Shown in pieces: positions 1 to 8,744 of a stretch of 64,000 bases of DNA. Source of the stretch: Alcaligenes faecalis (GTDB taxonomy: Bacteria > Pseudomonadota > Gammaproteobacteria > Burkholderiales > Burkholderiaceae_B). The first letter of the stretch is position 1. The number at the start of each line of letters is the position of its first letter. Location of the stretch: NCBI RefSeq assembly GCF_002443155.1, contig NZ_CP023667.1:1240001-1304000 (forward strand), given 5' to 3'. The notes beneath the pieces were generated by a model. The model was not told the origin of the DNA. It saw only the letters and a program-made list of their open reading frames with translations, and ran no database searches. The translations under genes and the position numbers were made by a program.

Positions 1-49
1 AACAAATGATTTGTGCTGTTAAGGTGGGGGTTGCGCCCTTGCATCGAAC

Positions 50-76
50 TTGAGACGGTTCAGAGGGTGCTATAGT
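50..76 (+). promoter_or_regulatory. Possible sigma-70 promoter
   Basis: A TATAGT hexamer at 71-76 with TTGAGA at 50-55 precedes the first gene by about 70 bases. The spacer is only 15 bases, so the -35 assignment is weak and the -10 is the better-supported half. Confidence 0.3.
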
Positions 77-145
77 GCCCGCTTTGCCGCATAACGGCGA
101 TTCGACCCAGGCGGGCCAGTGCCCACTACACGATCAGGAACAACC

Positions 146-907
146 ATGAGCAATGCGATTAATTTTGACAAAGGCAACTACCGCTTCATTCCGACCGGCG
201 TGAACCGCTTTTCGGGCGGGGTGGCCGCTCAGCCCGGTTACGAGATCTGCCGGGTCGTGTTTTCTGCCCCCGTGCCACTGAAAGAAGGCTTTGACCTGAT
301 TCAGGCCGTGCTGGAAGCGGAAGAGCGTCCGTTGACGGCTTTGTGCGCTTGCGAGCTGCGCTCCCCTGAGCCAGTCAGCGACAGCGATTTCAACAAATTC
401 AATGAGCTGTACCTGGAAACGCTGAAAGAATGGGGCCTGATCAAAGGCAAACACAATCCGGTCGCGCGCAGCAATGTGTCGCCTTTGGTAGGCGCGCCTG
501 CCGAGCCCAGCTTTTACGCCTTCAGCTACACGGTGGAAACCGATATTGAGGAAGCGACCTTTGTGATTGCGGGCAGCTGCGAAGTACCCGAAACGCCCGA
601 TGACTATATAGAGAGCATTGTGGCTTATCAGGACGTATCGCCTGAGGGCTTGCTGAAGAAAGCTCAGTGGGTTCTGGGTGAAATGGAGCGTCGTCTGGAA
701 GTGCTGGGCCACGAGTGGGCTGATACCACCGCAACCCATGCCTACACCGTGCACAATCTGCACCCCTTCATGGCCAGCGAGCTGGCCAATCGTGGTGCGA
801 TCAGCCATGGCCTGGGCTGGCACCTGGCGCGTCCCCCGGTCAAGGATCTGGAATATGAAATGGATTGCCGCCGCATCCTGAACGAGCGTGTGCTGACCAT
901 TGATTAA
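146..907 (+). CDS. CnbZ-like / RidA-related protein of unproven function
   Basis: A soluble protein of 253 residues with no signal peptide or membrane segment. I chose ATG 146 over the in-frame start at 119 because AGGA lies six bases before it and the family-like N-terminus (MSNAINFDKGNYRF) begins there. The sequence resembles, from memory, Burkholderiales proteins annotated as 2-amino-5-chloromuconate deaminase CnbZ, which belong near the RidA imine/enamine deaminases. Conserved-looking blocks include FCACELRSP-like LCACELRSP near residue 75 and PSFYAFSYTVE near 125. No aromatic ring-cleavage genes lie next to it, so a housekeeping enamine-clearing role is at least as likely. It is a single-gene unit closed by a hairpin terminator. 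Confidence 0.55.
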   Translation: MSNAINFDKGNYRFIPTGVNRFSGGVAAQPGYEICRVVFSAPVPLKEGFDLIQAVLEAEERPLTALCACELRSPEPVSDSDFNKFNELYLETLKEWGLIKGKHNPVARSNVSPLVGAPAEPSFYAFSYTVETDIEEATFVIAGSCEVPETPDDYIESIVAYQDVSPEGLLKKAQWVLGEMERRLEVLGHEWADTTATHAYTVHNLHPFMASELANRGAISHGLGWHLARPPVKDLEYEMDCRRILNERVLTID

Positions 908-921
908 TTGATCAGTCCCCC

Positions 922-959
922 AAAAAAACAGGCCCACATCAATGTGGGCCTGTTTTTTT
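922..959. terminator. Bidirectional intrinsic terminator
   Basis: The arms AACAGGCCCACA and TGTGGGCCTGTT enclose a TCAA tetraloop, with an A-run before and a T-run after. It can end the first gene on the plus strand and nhaA on the minus strand, which converge here. Confidence 0.9.
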
Positions 960-971
960 ATGTCTGGTTGC

Positions 972-2336
972 TTATGCCTGGCTATACGCTGCCTGGCTGG
1001 CAGACTGCTGATAGCGACGACGCACCATCAGACCCCATGCCAGGCCCAGTACCGCGGACGCCAACGAGCCGCACAGAACGCCCAGCTTGGCCGCGTCCAG
1101 CAGAACCGGCTCGGCAAAGGCCAGGTTGGCCACAAAGATGGACATGGTAAAGCCGATACCGGCCAGCAAACCAATCAGGGTGACGCCTGCCCAGTCCATG
1201 CCGGCAGGCAGGGTGCACAGACCCAGGCGCACGGGCAACCAGGTGCCCAGCAGGACGCCCAAGGGCTTGCCCACAATCAGGGCAATGGCCACGCCAAACA
1301 GTGCGCTTTGTGCGCCAGCAGCATTCAGGTCCAGGCCATTGAGGCTGACCCCGGCATTGGCCAGGGCAAACACCGGCATGATGATGAACGCCACCCAAGG
1401 ATGCAACAGTGCAGGAATACGCTGAACCGGCGGCAGGATTTCACGTTGGGCCAGCTGCATCTTCTGCAAGGTGTGCATGATTTCCTGGGTGTCGTGCTGA
1501 CCTTCCAGCTTGGTCGCCAGTTCCAGATTCAGGTGACGGGCCTTGCGCGGCAGAGGCAGGGCGCGCACAGGACTCATCATGCCCAGGACCACACCGGCCA
1601 GGGTGGGGTGGGCACCTGTTTTCAGCAGGCCAAACCACAAGATCGCGCCGGGAACGACATAGGCCCAGGCCGAGCCAATGCCCATTTTTTGCAGGCCCAG
1701 AACCGCCACAATCCCAACACCTGCAATCAGGAAAGCGCTGTAGTCCAGACCGCCGGAGTAAAAGAAGGCGATGATCAGGATGGCGACCAGGTCGTCAATA
1801 ATGGCCAGCGCCAGCAAGAATACCCGTAAGCTGGGAGGCAGTGAGCGGCCCAGCAAAGCCAGTACGCCGACGGCAAAGGCAATATCGGTGGCGGTAGGAA
1901 TGGCCCAACCCATCAGCACTTTCGGGTCTGGGTTCATGGCCGCGTAGATCAGTGCAGGCAAGGTAATGGCGGACAGCGCTGCACAGATAGGCAGCATGGC
2001 CGAGCGCCAGTCGGACAGGGCGCCATCGTGAATCTCGCGGCGAATCTCCATGCCGACAACCAGGAAAAACAGGGTCATCAAAATGTCGTTGACCCAAAAA
2101 TGCAGATCTTGCGAGAAACGCCAGGAGCCCAGCTCCAGGGTGACCTGGGTATGCCAGAGGGCTGAGTAGCTATCAGAAAACGAAGAGTTGGCCCAGATCA
2201 GGGCCACGGCTGCAGCCAGCAGCAAAACGACCCCGCCCAAGGCTTCGATATGCAAAAGGCGCTGCAATTGAGCTTGAAGCTGGCGGGTCAGAACATGGGC
2301 ACGCGGCAAGGGCGCACCGGGGGAAGGGTGGGACAT
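972..2336 (-). CDS. nhaA: Na+/H+ antiporter NhaA
   Basis: A polytopic inner-membrane antiporter of 454 residues that expels sodium in exchange for protons, in pH and salt homeostasis. [13 protein letters not shown] lies near residue 90, and the ion-site aspartates are D151 in TATDIAF and D181-D182 in LAIIDDL. Their spacing equals that of E. coli D133, D163 and D164. I start at ATG 2336 ([11 protein letters not shown]); the reading frame stays open to 2423 but those 29 residues are not family-like. The N-terminal cytoplasmic stretch and the C-terminus (ending near [10 protein letters not shown]) are somewhat longer than in E. coli, as often in Burkholderiales. It appears to be a single-gene unit. 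Confidence 0.96.
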   Translation of the reverse strand: MSHPSPGAPLPRAHVLTRQLQAQLQRLLHIEALGGVVLLLAAAVALIWANSSFSDSYSALWHTQVTLELGSWRFSQDLHFWVNDILMTLFFLVVGMEIRREIHDGALSDWRSAMLPICAALSAITLPALIYAAMNPDPKVLMGWAIPTATDIAFAVGVLALLGRSLPPSLRVFLLALAIIDDLVAILIIAFFYSGGLDYSAFLIAGVGIVAVLGLQKMGIGSAWAYVVPGAILWFGLLKTGAHPTLAGVVLGMMSPVRALPLPRKARHLNLELATKLEGQHDTQEIMHTLQKMQLAQREILPPVQRIPALLHPWVAFIIMPVFALANAGVSLNGLDLNAAGAQSALFGVAIALIVGKPLGVLLGTWLPVRLGLCTLPAGMDWAGVTLIGLLAGIGFTMSIFVANLAFAEPVLLDAAKLGVLCGSLASAVLGLAWGLMVRRRYQQSASQAAYSQA

Positions 2337-2454
2337 GGTCGGCAAATCTCCACAAGGCGGCCCGACCTTGCGTATGTAATTAACCTGCCTTGCTGCACCA
2401 TGCCAGCAAAACACCCTGCGCAATTATAGGGATGGAGTTTCTTTAAGGCAAACG

Positions 2455-2913
2455 TCAGCTTGGGTTGGTGTCCGGAGCGATGTGCAAGGGAATGGTGACT
2501 GGACCATCGTTGGTCAGACTCAATTGCATATCGGCGCCAAACACACCGCACTGTGTGTCAGGCAGGCGGGTACGGGCCATGGAAACCAGTTCATCAAACA
2601 AGGGTTGGCTGATAGCAGGGGGCGCCGCACGGCTAAAACCGGGACGGTTACCCTTGCGTGTGTCGGCAGCCAAGGTAAATTGGCTGACCAGCAAGAGCTG
2701 GCCGCCGGCTTGCAACAGGTTCAGATTCATCTTGCCCTGCTCGTCCGAGAAAATGCGCAGAGCCAATAATTTGTCCAGCAAACGTGAGGCTTGCTCGCTG
2801 GTATCGCCGTGTTCGGCACAGACCAGAACGGCCATGCCAGCACCAATTTTTGCAACGGTCTGCTTGTCGATATCGACTTGAGCCTGGCGTACGCGTTGAA
2901 TCAGGGCAATCAT
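2455..2913 (-). CDS. dtd: D-aminoacyl-tRNA deacylase
   Basis: A cytoplasmic homodimeric enzyme of 152 residues that removes mischarged D-amino acids (and glycine from tRNA-Ala) so they do not enter translation. The two family signatures are present: SQFTLA at 77-82 and NDGPVT at 135-140, whose Gly-cisPro pair gives chiral selectivity. The length is typical (about 145-150). It lies 15 bases downstream of the SMR transporter gene on the same strand, so the two are probably cotranscribed. Confidence 0.96.
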   Translation of the reverse strand: MIALIQRVRQAQVDIDKQTVAKIGAGMAVLVCAEHGDTSEQASRLLDKLLALRIFSDEQGKMNLNLLQAGGQLLLVSQFTLAADTRKGNRPGFSRAAPPAISQPLFDELVSMARTRLPDTQCGVFGADMQLSLTNDGPVTIPLHIAPDTNPS

Positions 2914-2928
2914 GTTTACTTATCCGAA

Positions 2929-3273
2929 TTAATGGCCGACGGCTTTGGAAAACAGGTTCACAATCAGCACGCCCACCACAATAAAGCCAATGCCAATCAT
3001 GGCGGCCAAGTCCAGTTTCTGCTTGAAGACGACCCAGCCGATCAGCGAAATCAGCACAATACCCACGCCACTCCAGATGGCATAGGCCACCCCGACCGGC
3101 ATGACGCGCAGGCTAAGCGACAGGAAATAAAACGCGCCCGCATAAAAGAGCACGGTAAACGCACTGGGTACTACTTGGGTGAACTGCTCAGAGCGCTGCA
3201 GCAGGCTGGTGGCGATGATCTCGAAGATAATCGCGATGAATAAATGCAGGTAGGCGAGGCTGACAGGGGTCAT
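2929..3273 (-). CDS. SMR-family small multidrug/guanidinium-type exporter
   Basis: A four-helix membrane protein of 114 residues, matching the 105-115 residue length of EmrE/SugE transporters. The essential membrane glutamate is E18 in IAIIFEIIATS, and the family pattern continues with YAIWSGVGIV in helix 3. Such proteins work as dual-topology dimers that exchange protons for cationic drugs, betaines or guanidinium. No ykkC-type guanidine riboswitch was seen upstream, so the natural substrate is open. It follows the DedA gene by six bases and precedes dtd by 15, all on the minus strand. Confidence 0.88.
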   Translation of the reverse strand: MTPVSLAYLHLFIAIIFEIIATSLLQRSEQFTQVVPSAFTVLFYAGAFYFLSLSLRVMPVGVAYAIWSGVGIVLISLIGWVVFKQKLDLAAMIGIGFIVVGVLIVNLFSKAVGH

Positions 3274-3279
3274 GGAAAA

Positions 3280-3798
3280 TCAGGGTTGAAAACTGAACCA
3301 GCCGGGAAGCAGCAGAACGCTGGCCCATAAGGCGGCCGAAGCCCAGGATGATATATGAAAGCTGAGGGGCGACATGGCACAGGTGCCGGCAATCAAGGGG
3401 ACTGTCGAGCGCAAAGGCCCCACAAAACGACAGGCCACAATACTAAACCATCCCCAACGCGCAAAAAACGCCTGTGCTTTCGCATACAGGTGCAAACGCT
3501 TGCGCGCCCACTCAAAGTGGAACAGGTTGCCCCCGTAGCGCTGGCCCAGAAAAAAGGAAATGGCATTGCCAATGCCAGCACCCAAGGTGACGGCCAGCCA
3601 GACAGGCAATAAATCCATTTCGCCGGCGCCCACCAGGGCCCCAACGGACAGCAGGATGGCGGTGCCGGGAATGATGAGGGCTAAAAAGGGCAGGGATTCA
3701 ACCAGGCACAGCGCAAACACGGCGGGAGCGACCCATTGAGGATGCGCGCTGATCAGCGCCGTGGCTTGTTCTGCAAAATTGCTTAAAGTGCTCAGCAT
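3280..3798 (-). CDS. DedA/VTT-family membrane protein
   Basis: An inner-membrane protein of 172 residues with the VTT/SNARE-associated domain. The re-entrant signature is visible: an acidic residue in CLVESLPFLALIIPG near residue 33, then RFVGPLRSTVPLIAGT near 123-138. Family members flip undecaprenyl phosphate or phosphatidylethanolamine and support pH and drug tolerance. It is shorter than E. coli DedA proteins (about 220), ending soon after the last helix in GWFSFQP. It heads a likely operon with the SMR exporter and dtd. Confidence 0.85.
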   Translation of the reverse strand: MLSTLSNFAEQATALISAHPQWVAPAVFALCLVESLPFLALIIPGTAILLSVGALVGAGEMDLLPVWLAVTLGAGIGNAISFFLGQRYGGNLFHFEWARKRLHLYAKAQAFFARWGWFSIVACRFVGPLRSTVPLIAGTCAMSPLSFHISSWASAALWASVLLLPGWFSFQP

Positions 3799-3834
3799 AT
3801 CAACCAGAAGGAAGGGACAGCGATGCGCTGTCCT

Positions 3835-4305
3835 TTAGTTCAGGGCAAGGCTTAGAATCAGACGGTCCTTGTGCTGCAAACCGTCCTCAAACAGGGCCTC
3901 GTCGTAATGGTGCAGGAAATAATCCGATTCAACAGCGACCACCCGAAAGCCGGCGCGTTGATAGAAAAAAATTGGGTAGCCAATGGTGCCGGTAGCAACG
4001 TACAAGGTCTGCCCGCCTTGCTGGCGCACATAATCAATCACGGCAGACAGCAGCGTGGCACCCAGCCCATGACCTTGATGGGAGGGCTGAACGGCAATGT
4101 TCATCAGCTCCCAATCCCGAGCATTTCTGCGCTGCAAAATAGCCGCTGCCACAATTTCACCCTGATCCTTGATGCACCAGGCGTGAGGCGTGTCCCGGTA
4201 GCCTTCAATCAGACGAATGCTGGGGTCTGCTTCCAGAAGCAAAGCCATGGGCAGGCTGGAGCCATGGATCTGCTCCACTTGTTCTGGCTTGCTGGGCTGG
4301 CTCAT
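3835..4305 (-). CDS. GNAT-family N-acetyltransferase
   Basis: A cytoplasmic acetyltransferase of 156 residues. Motif A, which binds acetyl-CoA pyrophosphate, reads QPSHQGHGLG at about 73-82 after the beta-strand ELMNIAVQ, and the later YPIFFYQRAGFRVV is the usual GNAT motif B region. The acceptor substrate cannot be read from the sequence. The start codon ATG 4305 overlaps the stop of the YchJ-like gene in an ATGA arrangement, so translation is probably coupled; the frame is open to 4332 but that extension lies inside the upstream gene. Confidence 0.85.
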   Translation of the reverse strand: MSQPSKPEQVEQIHGSSLPMALLLEADPSIRLIEGYRDTPHAWCIKDQGEIVAAAILQRRNARDWELMNIAVQPSHQGHGLGATLLSAVIDYVRQQGGQTLYVATGTIGYPIFFYQRAGFRVVAVESDYFLHHYDEALFEDGLQHKDRLILSLALN

Positions 4306-4736
4306 GAAAAATCCCCGTCCACATAAAACCATTGGCCTTGCTCAAGGACAAAACGGCTGACTTCATGCAGACGATTTGCCCGGCCATTCAAGCGGTTGCG
4401 AGCCACAAACTCCACAATGGCTTCCGTGTCGGAAACACGCTCATGACGCCGCAGGTCCAGGCCCAGCCATTGCAAACCCTGCGGATTAGGTTCCAGTGAA
4501 TGGGGGCGAGTGGAGCTATGCCAAGTGGCCAGCAGGTAGTCCAGATCGTCCCGTACAAAAGCACTGTAACGTGAACGCATCAAGGTGGCGGCATCGGGGG
4601 CTTGCAAGTAGTGAGGGCCTTGGTGCCAAGGGCCACAACAGGCTTCGTAGGTATTGGAACTGCCGCAGGGGCAGGAGTTTTTTGAAGAGGAAGACTTTTT
4701 CAAGAGCGTAGCTGCCAAGACCAAAGAATGGCACAA
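4302..4736 (-). CDS. YchJ-family (UPF0225) SEC-C motif protein
   Basis: A protein of 144 residues with an N-terminal SEC-C-like metal-binding motif, CPCGS at 22-26 and CCGP at 33-36, followed by the YchJ domain with LMRSRYSAFV near 52-61 and a C-terminal WFYVDGDF. The family is widespread but has no settled function; zinc binding is inferred from the cysteines. The start is uncertain: the first 15 or so residues (MCHSLVLAATLLKKS) precede the conserved part and the true start could lie slightly inside. It is coupled to the downstream acetyltransferase by a 4-base overlap. Confidence 0.83.
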   Translation of the reverse strand: MCHSLVLAATLLKKSSSSKNSCPCGSSNTYEACCGPWHQGPHYLQAPDAATLMRSRYSAFVRDDLDYLLATWHSSTRPHSLEPNPQGLQWLGLDLRRHERVSDTEAIVEFVARNRLNGRANRLHEVSRFVLEQGQWFYVDGDFS

Positions 4737-5039
4737 GCATACCTGAAAGCAGGTACTGGTTTATGGCGCCCCCCGCGACGAAAAGTAACTGCTTTCAGGC
4801 TATGTCTTGCCGTGCCTGGATTGTGATTCAGTTTGGGGCGTTCGAGCTAGTACGGGTACGGATGCTGGGTGATTGGTTCTCCCGAGAACCAAAAAGTTCC
4901 GAACCGATGTTTGTCGTGAGGTCAGCGGCTCCTTCCATGATTCGCCATCTCTGACAGTTTGGGCAGGCGTGCATCATAAAAAAACCCGCCCGCAAAAGCG
5001 GACGGGTTACAGGCATGCTGCTTGCTACGTCGACTGGGC
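4737..5039. other. Intergenic stretch with an inverted repeat
   Basis: No gene is supported here. CCTGAAAGCAG (4742-4752) and its exact reverse complement (4789-4799) form an 11-base inverted repeat with a 36-base gap directly before the YchJ-like gene. The right-hand part holds the loiP terminator. Confidence 0.6.
4977..5008 (-). terminator. Intrinsic terminator of the LoiP-like gene
   Basis: Read on the minus strand, CCCGTCCGC and GCGGGCGGG pair around a TTTT loop and are followed by seven T residues. It lies about 30 bases past the end of the M48 protease gene. Confidence 0.88.
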
Positions 5040-5798
5040 TTATTTGGCCGCGTCGATGCGCTGTTGCATGCGCTGGGCGCGTTCCTTGGAGCCGGGGTGC
5101 GAGCTCATCACGCTGCTTTCACCACCATCCAGGGCAGCCAGTTTTTCAAAGGCAGAGACCAGACCTTGGGTCTTGAGTTTGCGCTCGGTCAGCAGTTCAA
5201 AGGAATAATCGTCAGCGTCGGACTCTTGCGACTGCGAGAACTGAGCGTTCAGGAAGGCTTCGGACAGCTCGCCCAATTGGCTGGAGTTCAGTTGAGCAAC
5301 CACGCCGTTACCGGTAGCGGCAGCCGCGTCACGGGCAGCGGACAGACCGTAGGCGGTTTGCATGGCTTTCTTGCTGTGGCCCAGTTCAACGTGGCCCATT
5401 TCGTGACCGATCACGCCGCGCAGTTCGTCGTCGTTCATCTTGTCCATCAGACCGGCGTAAACACGGATACAACCGTTGGCCATGGCCCAGGCGTTCACTT
5501 CCTGAGTCTGGTAAACCTTGAAGTTTGGTGTTTGACCGTTCAACTGTTTCGTCAAAGGTTTAACGACACGTTGCAGGCGCTTGTTGTACTTGCTGTTGGC
5601 GCTGGCCACTTTGTTTTCAGCGTCCATCTGCTTGCAAGATTGATCAGACAGGGCAATCACTTCCTGATCGGACAAATTGAACGCCTGGACAGCCTTGCTG
5701 CCCGCACCCACCATGCCACCCACATCCATTGTCTGGCAGCCTGCCGTCAGGCCAGCGACGGCCAGCATAGCGGCCAATGCACCCATACGAAAAGTCAT
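5040..5798 (-). CDS. loiP: M48-family metalloprotease lipoprotein (LoiP/YggG-like)
   Basis: A 252-residue periplasmic zinc protease anchored as a lipoprotein. The signal peptide ends in the lipobox LTAGC with the lipidated cysteine at C21. The zinc-binding HEMGH is at 132-136, and the downstream ESDADDY near 195 supplies the third ligand. E. coli LoiP (YggG) is an outer-membrane M48 protease induced at low osmolarity and linked to BepA in envelope quality control; the size and layout match. It stands alone with its own terminator. The symbol is by family resemblance, not proven orthology. Confidence 0.86.
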   Translation of the reverse strand: MTFRMGALAAMLAVAGLTAGCQTMDVGGMVGAGSKAVQAFNLSDQEVIALSDQSCKQMDAENKVASANSKYNKRLQRVVKPLTKQLNGQTPNFKVYQTQEVNAWAMANGCIRVYAGLMDKMNDDELRGVIGHEMGHVELGHSKKAMQTAYGLSAARDAAAATGNGVVAQLNSSQLGELSEAFLNAQFSQSQESDADDYSFELLTERKLKTQGLVSAFEKLAALDGGESSVMSSHPGSKERAQRMQQRIDAAK

Positions 5799-5973
5799 GA
5801 ACTTCCCCTTCTACTTATAAAAAGAGAAGCGATTTTAATGACTAGGCAGCGAAGGATTCCCATATAAAACAATCTTTAACAATTGTTGTTTATGTACTTA
5901 CGGTTATATAAAAGACGTTGGGCGGCACGATAAGCGATTTTGGCTGCTTTTAAGGGCAGGGAGCGGGTGGGAT

Positions 5974-7044
5974 TCAGCGAGATGGACGAGCAGCAATAAA
6001 GGCCAACAGCACGGACAGTGCTGCCAGAAAGGCCGCTGCGACTGGCAGGGACGCCACAGAAAACCGATTCAATACGAATCCCCCAAAGGCGGTTCCCAGT
6101 CCTACACCAATATGCATGGCAGAGAAATTCAGACTGATGCCGGCCTGGGAGGACTCGCTGTCAGTACGTATCAAAAAGCTTTGTACAACCGGAGAAATCA
6201 TCCAGCTGATACAGCACCAGAGGAGCAACATGAGGCTGCCCAGCCAAAGCAGATGATTCAGCAAGAAAGGCAAGGAGAGCAGGGCCCCGAGATAAAGAGT
6301 CGGGACAAGCTTCAAGGCGAGGGCTGCAGGTAAACGATCCGCTAGACGCCCACCTGCATAGCCCCCCAGGACACCCGCCAGGCCCATTATGCCGAAGGCG
6401 TAGGCGGATCCTTCTGGCGTTAGCGCTTCAACATCCAGTAAATAAGGCAGCAGGTACGCAAATAGTGCAAAGTGGCCCGCGATCATTAATACAGATACGC
6501 CTTGGGCGGCCAGCAAACGCCTATTGGCCAAATGCCGACGGTATGAAAGTTGCATCTTTGTGTCTGGTTCGCTTGTCGGGATATAGCGCCAGGACAGCAG
6601 CAGAACCACAGTTGCGACAGCGGCCAGCATGCTAAATACGCTGCGCCAGCCGCTCCATTGGCCCAGCATCATGCCTATTGGCACCCCCAGTACGAGTGAG
6701 CCGCTGATTCCCATAAAAATAAGGCCGATGGCACGGCCTCGCAACGAAGCGGGAACCAGTTTTGTGATGAGGGTAGTGGCAAGTACACAGACCACGGCAC
6801 TGGCGCACGCCATGATCATTCTTGCCAGAAACAACAGCGTGAAGGGCGGCCAGGACATTGCCAAAGACGAACAGCGCCAAGGCACTCAAGTACAGGGGAC
6901 GAGGGCGTATCTGATGCCCCAATAAAGGTACGCAGGGGGCCATCAAGGCAAAGCTCAGGGAAAAAACTGCTGTTAACTGGCCAGCGAGGGCCACGGAGAC
7001 GTGCAAGCCGGATGCCACCTCGAGTACCAGGCCGACAATGATAT
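5974..7044 (-). pseudogene. MFS drug-exporter-type transporter, truncated and frameshifted
   Basis: This is the remnant of a DHA1-type major facilitator of the AraJ/YdhP kind. From the insertion boundary the first frame reads IIVGLVLEVASGLHVSVALA and continues to FGNVLAAL near 6855; the protein then resumes in another frame at PPFTLLFLARMIMACAS and runs to the stop at 5974. About 25-30 N-terminal codons, which should end in a GTDEY-like motif, are missing at 7044 where the insertion sequence begins. So there are two lesions: a frame change near 6845-6860, probably a small deletion, and loss of the 5' end. The missing end does not reappear on the other side of the element. It is unlikely to make a working transporter. 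Confidence 0.85.
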
Positions 7045-7067
7045 GGCTCTACATCATAAAAGGGGGA
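7045..7067 (+). repeat. Left terminal inverted repeat of the IS
   Basis: It begins GGCTCTACATCATAAAAGGG and pairs with the right end at 19 of 23 positions. Confidence 0.88.
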
Positions 7068-7125
7068 CGATCGACATTCGCTAGACTTGTTTTTGCGAAG
7101 AACCTGTCTAACGGAAGCAATGCCG

Positions 7126-8316
7126 ATGTCCCCAATCGATTCTATCCTAGGGATCCCTGGGCTGGTGGTCCAGGCTGTCAAACGAACAAAGGATATTCAT
7201 GTATGGGCGCGGCCGCGTAAGCGGCCCGCCTGCTTGCATTGCGCAGGCAACCAAGTGCGCATCAAGGCGACTCATCAACGCACGCTCAAGCACACGCGAC
7301 AGGGCAATAAGCTGGTCGTGCTGCACCTGCGCGTTCCCAAGTACCACTGCACCGACTGCAACCGGTATTTTCGCCACCGTTTCGCCGGGATTCTGCCCCG
7401 GCTACGTTCGACCGAGACGTATCGGTTGGAGGTCTTTGAGGCCCACGAGGGTGGCGTGAGTCAGCGCAAGCTGACCCATACGCACCGCGTCGGTAGTGCG
7501 ACGGTGGAGCGCTGGTATCAGTCGTTCATCAAGCGACGCGTGTCGGAGCTCTCTGGGCGCAGCTGCCCGCAGGTGCTTGGGATTGATGAACACTTCTTCA
7601 CTCGCAAACGCGGTTACGCCACCACGCTGGTCGACCTGAAGAATCACAAAGTATTCGATGTCGTGTTGGGCCGCTCAGAGGCGAGTTTGCGCAGCTATTT
7701 GAAACGCTTGCCGGGTAAGGAGAATGTGCGGGTGATCGTGATGGATCTGTCCGAGACGTATCGCCGGATCGCTCAGCAGTACTTCCCCAATGCCATCATC
7801 GTGGCTGACCGTTTCCATGTCGTGCGCCTGGTGAACCAGCACTTCCTGAAGCTGTGGCAGCAGTATGACCCCCAGGGTCGCAAGAACCGGGGGTTGCTCA
7901 GCCTGATGCGCCGTCACCATTGGAAGCTGACCGCCATGCAGAAGGAGAATCTGCATCAGTACTTGGCTCAGGAGCCGGTGCTGCGGGCGCTGTACTTCGC
8001 CAAGCAGCAGTTAAATGGATTCTTGGTGATGAAGAGCTTGAAAAGAAAGAGGGCTCAAAAGATGATGCCCCAATTCCTGGCGTTGATTGAGCAGTTTGAG
8101 CAGAGCCCGGCCAGGGCGCTGGCCGCCACATTAAAATCATGGCTCGAACCCATCGTCAGGATGTGGCGATTCACCAAGTCCAACGGCATTACTGAAGGCT
8201 TCCACACCAAGATGGAAATGCTCTCACGCCGTGCGTATGGGTTCAGGAACTTTGAGAATTACCGCATGAGAGTCTTGGCTCAGTGCGGGTGGAGCGGTGT
8301 GATCAACCGTGTCTAG
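7126..8316 (+). CDS. ISL3-family transposase
   Basis: A DDE-type transposase of 396 residues. An N-terminal zinc-finger-like pair, CLHC near residue 37 and CTDC near 77, is followed by a helix-turn-helix region. The catalytic acidic residues are visible in LGIDEHFF, in IVADRFHVV and in NGITEGFHTK. I prefer ATG 7126 (MSPIDSILG) because GGAAG at 7113-7117 is eight bases away; ATG 7120 is possible, and the longer frame from TTG 7087 is less likely. The reading frame is uninterrupted, so the element may still be active. Confidence 0.92.
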   Translation: MSPIDSILGIPGLVVQAVKRTKDIHVWARPRKRPACLHCAGNQVRIKATHQRTLKHTRQGNKLVVLHLRVPKYHCTDCNRYFRHRFAGILPRLRSTETYRLEVFEAHEGGVSQRKLTHTHRVGSATVERWYQSFIKRRVSELSGRSCPQVLGIDEHFFTRKRGYATTLVDLKNHKVFDVVLGRSEASLRSYLKRLPGKENVRVIVMDLSETYRRIAQQYFPNAIIVADRFHVVRLVNQHFLKLWQQYDPQGRKNRGLLSLMRRHHWKLTAMQKENLHQYLAQEPVLRALYFAKQQLNGFLVMKSLKRKRAQKMMPQFLALIEQFEQSPARALAATLKSWLEPIVRMWRFTKSNGITEGFHTKMEMLSRRAYGFRNFENYRMRVLAQCGWSGVINRV

Positions 8317-8326
8317 TGAATGCGCA

Positions 8327-8349
8327 TCCCCCGCTTATGGGGTAGAGCC
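8327..8349 (-). repeat. Right terminal inverted repeat of the IS
   Basis: Read inward on the minus strand it begins GGCTCTACCCCATAAGCGGG. The transposase stop codon lies only about 10 bases inside it. Confidence 0.88.
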
Positions 8350-8451
8350 CTCTTTTTCCTCTGAACGTGATGACCACGCCAGAACACACCGACGTGGTTA
8401 AACCAGGCGATCGGGTTTCGAGGCAGAGCTTCGGTTATCCCTGAATGAATA

Positions 8452-8474
8452 AAAGCCGCAGATTGTGCGGCTTT
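8452..8474 (-). terminator. Terminator after the tRNA
   Basis: AAAGCCGCA and TGCGGCTTT pair around a five-base loop, followed on the minus strand by TTATT. It lies about 27 bases past the 3' end of the tRNA and could act in both directions. Confidence 0.75.
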
Positions 8475-8500
8475 GAGATACAGGTGCAGCTTGAAATGGA

Positions 8501-8579
<79 letters not shown>

Positions 8580-8744
8580 AACAAGTCCGCAATTATTACA
8601 TAAAGTCCGTGTTTATGCCTAGCGACGCGGCGCTCGGAGCAAGAGATTGGGGCCTGCGGGAAGCGAACCGTATTTGCTCGCGATTGGTAGCACCTTGTTG
8701 TGTGTCCTTGGAGCACAATAAGCGCGTCTAAAACCCAGAGAATA

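Larger units (their letters stand above)
7045..8349 (+). mobile_element. ISL3-family insertion sequence, about 1305 bp
   Basis: The element is bounded by imperfect inverted repeats beginning GGCTCTAC, matching at 19 of the first 23 positions, and carries one transposase gene filling most of its length. The length is close to that of IS1001, the ISL3-family element of Bordetella (about 1306 bp from memory), but identity cannot be claimed without a database comparison. The 8-base flanks, AATGATAT on the left and CTCTTTTT on the right, do not match, so no target duplication is present. It cuts off the 5' end of the MFS gene. Confidence 0.9.

Noticed and set aside
134..937. Long minus-strand frame opposite the first gene
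   Set aside because: It mirrors the CnbZ-like gene, has no recognisable domain and covers the terminator.
3274..3300. Guanidine (ykkC-type) riboswitch before the SMR gene
   Set aside because: Only six bases separate it from the upstream DedA gene, leaving no room.
5022..5867. Plus-strand frame opposite the M48 protease
   Set aside because: The protease has a complete signal peptide and HEMGH motif; the opposite frame looks like low-complexity shadow.
7037..8357. Target-site duplication of the IS
   Set aside because: The eight bases outside each end do not match, even allowing a one-base shift of the ends.
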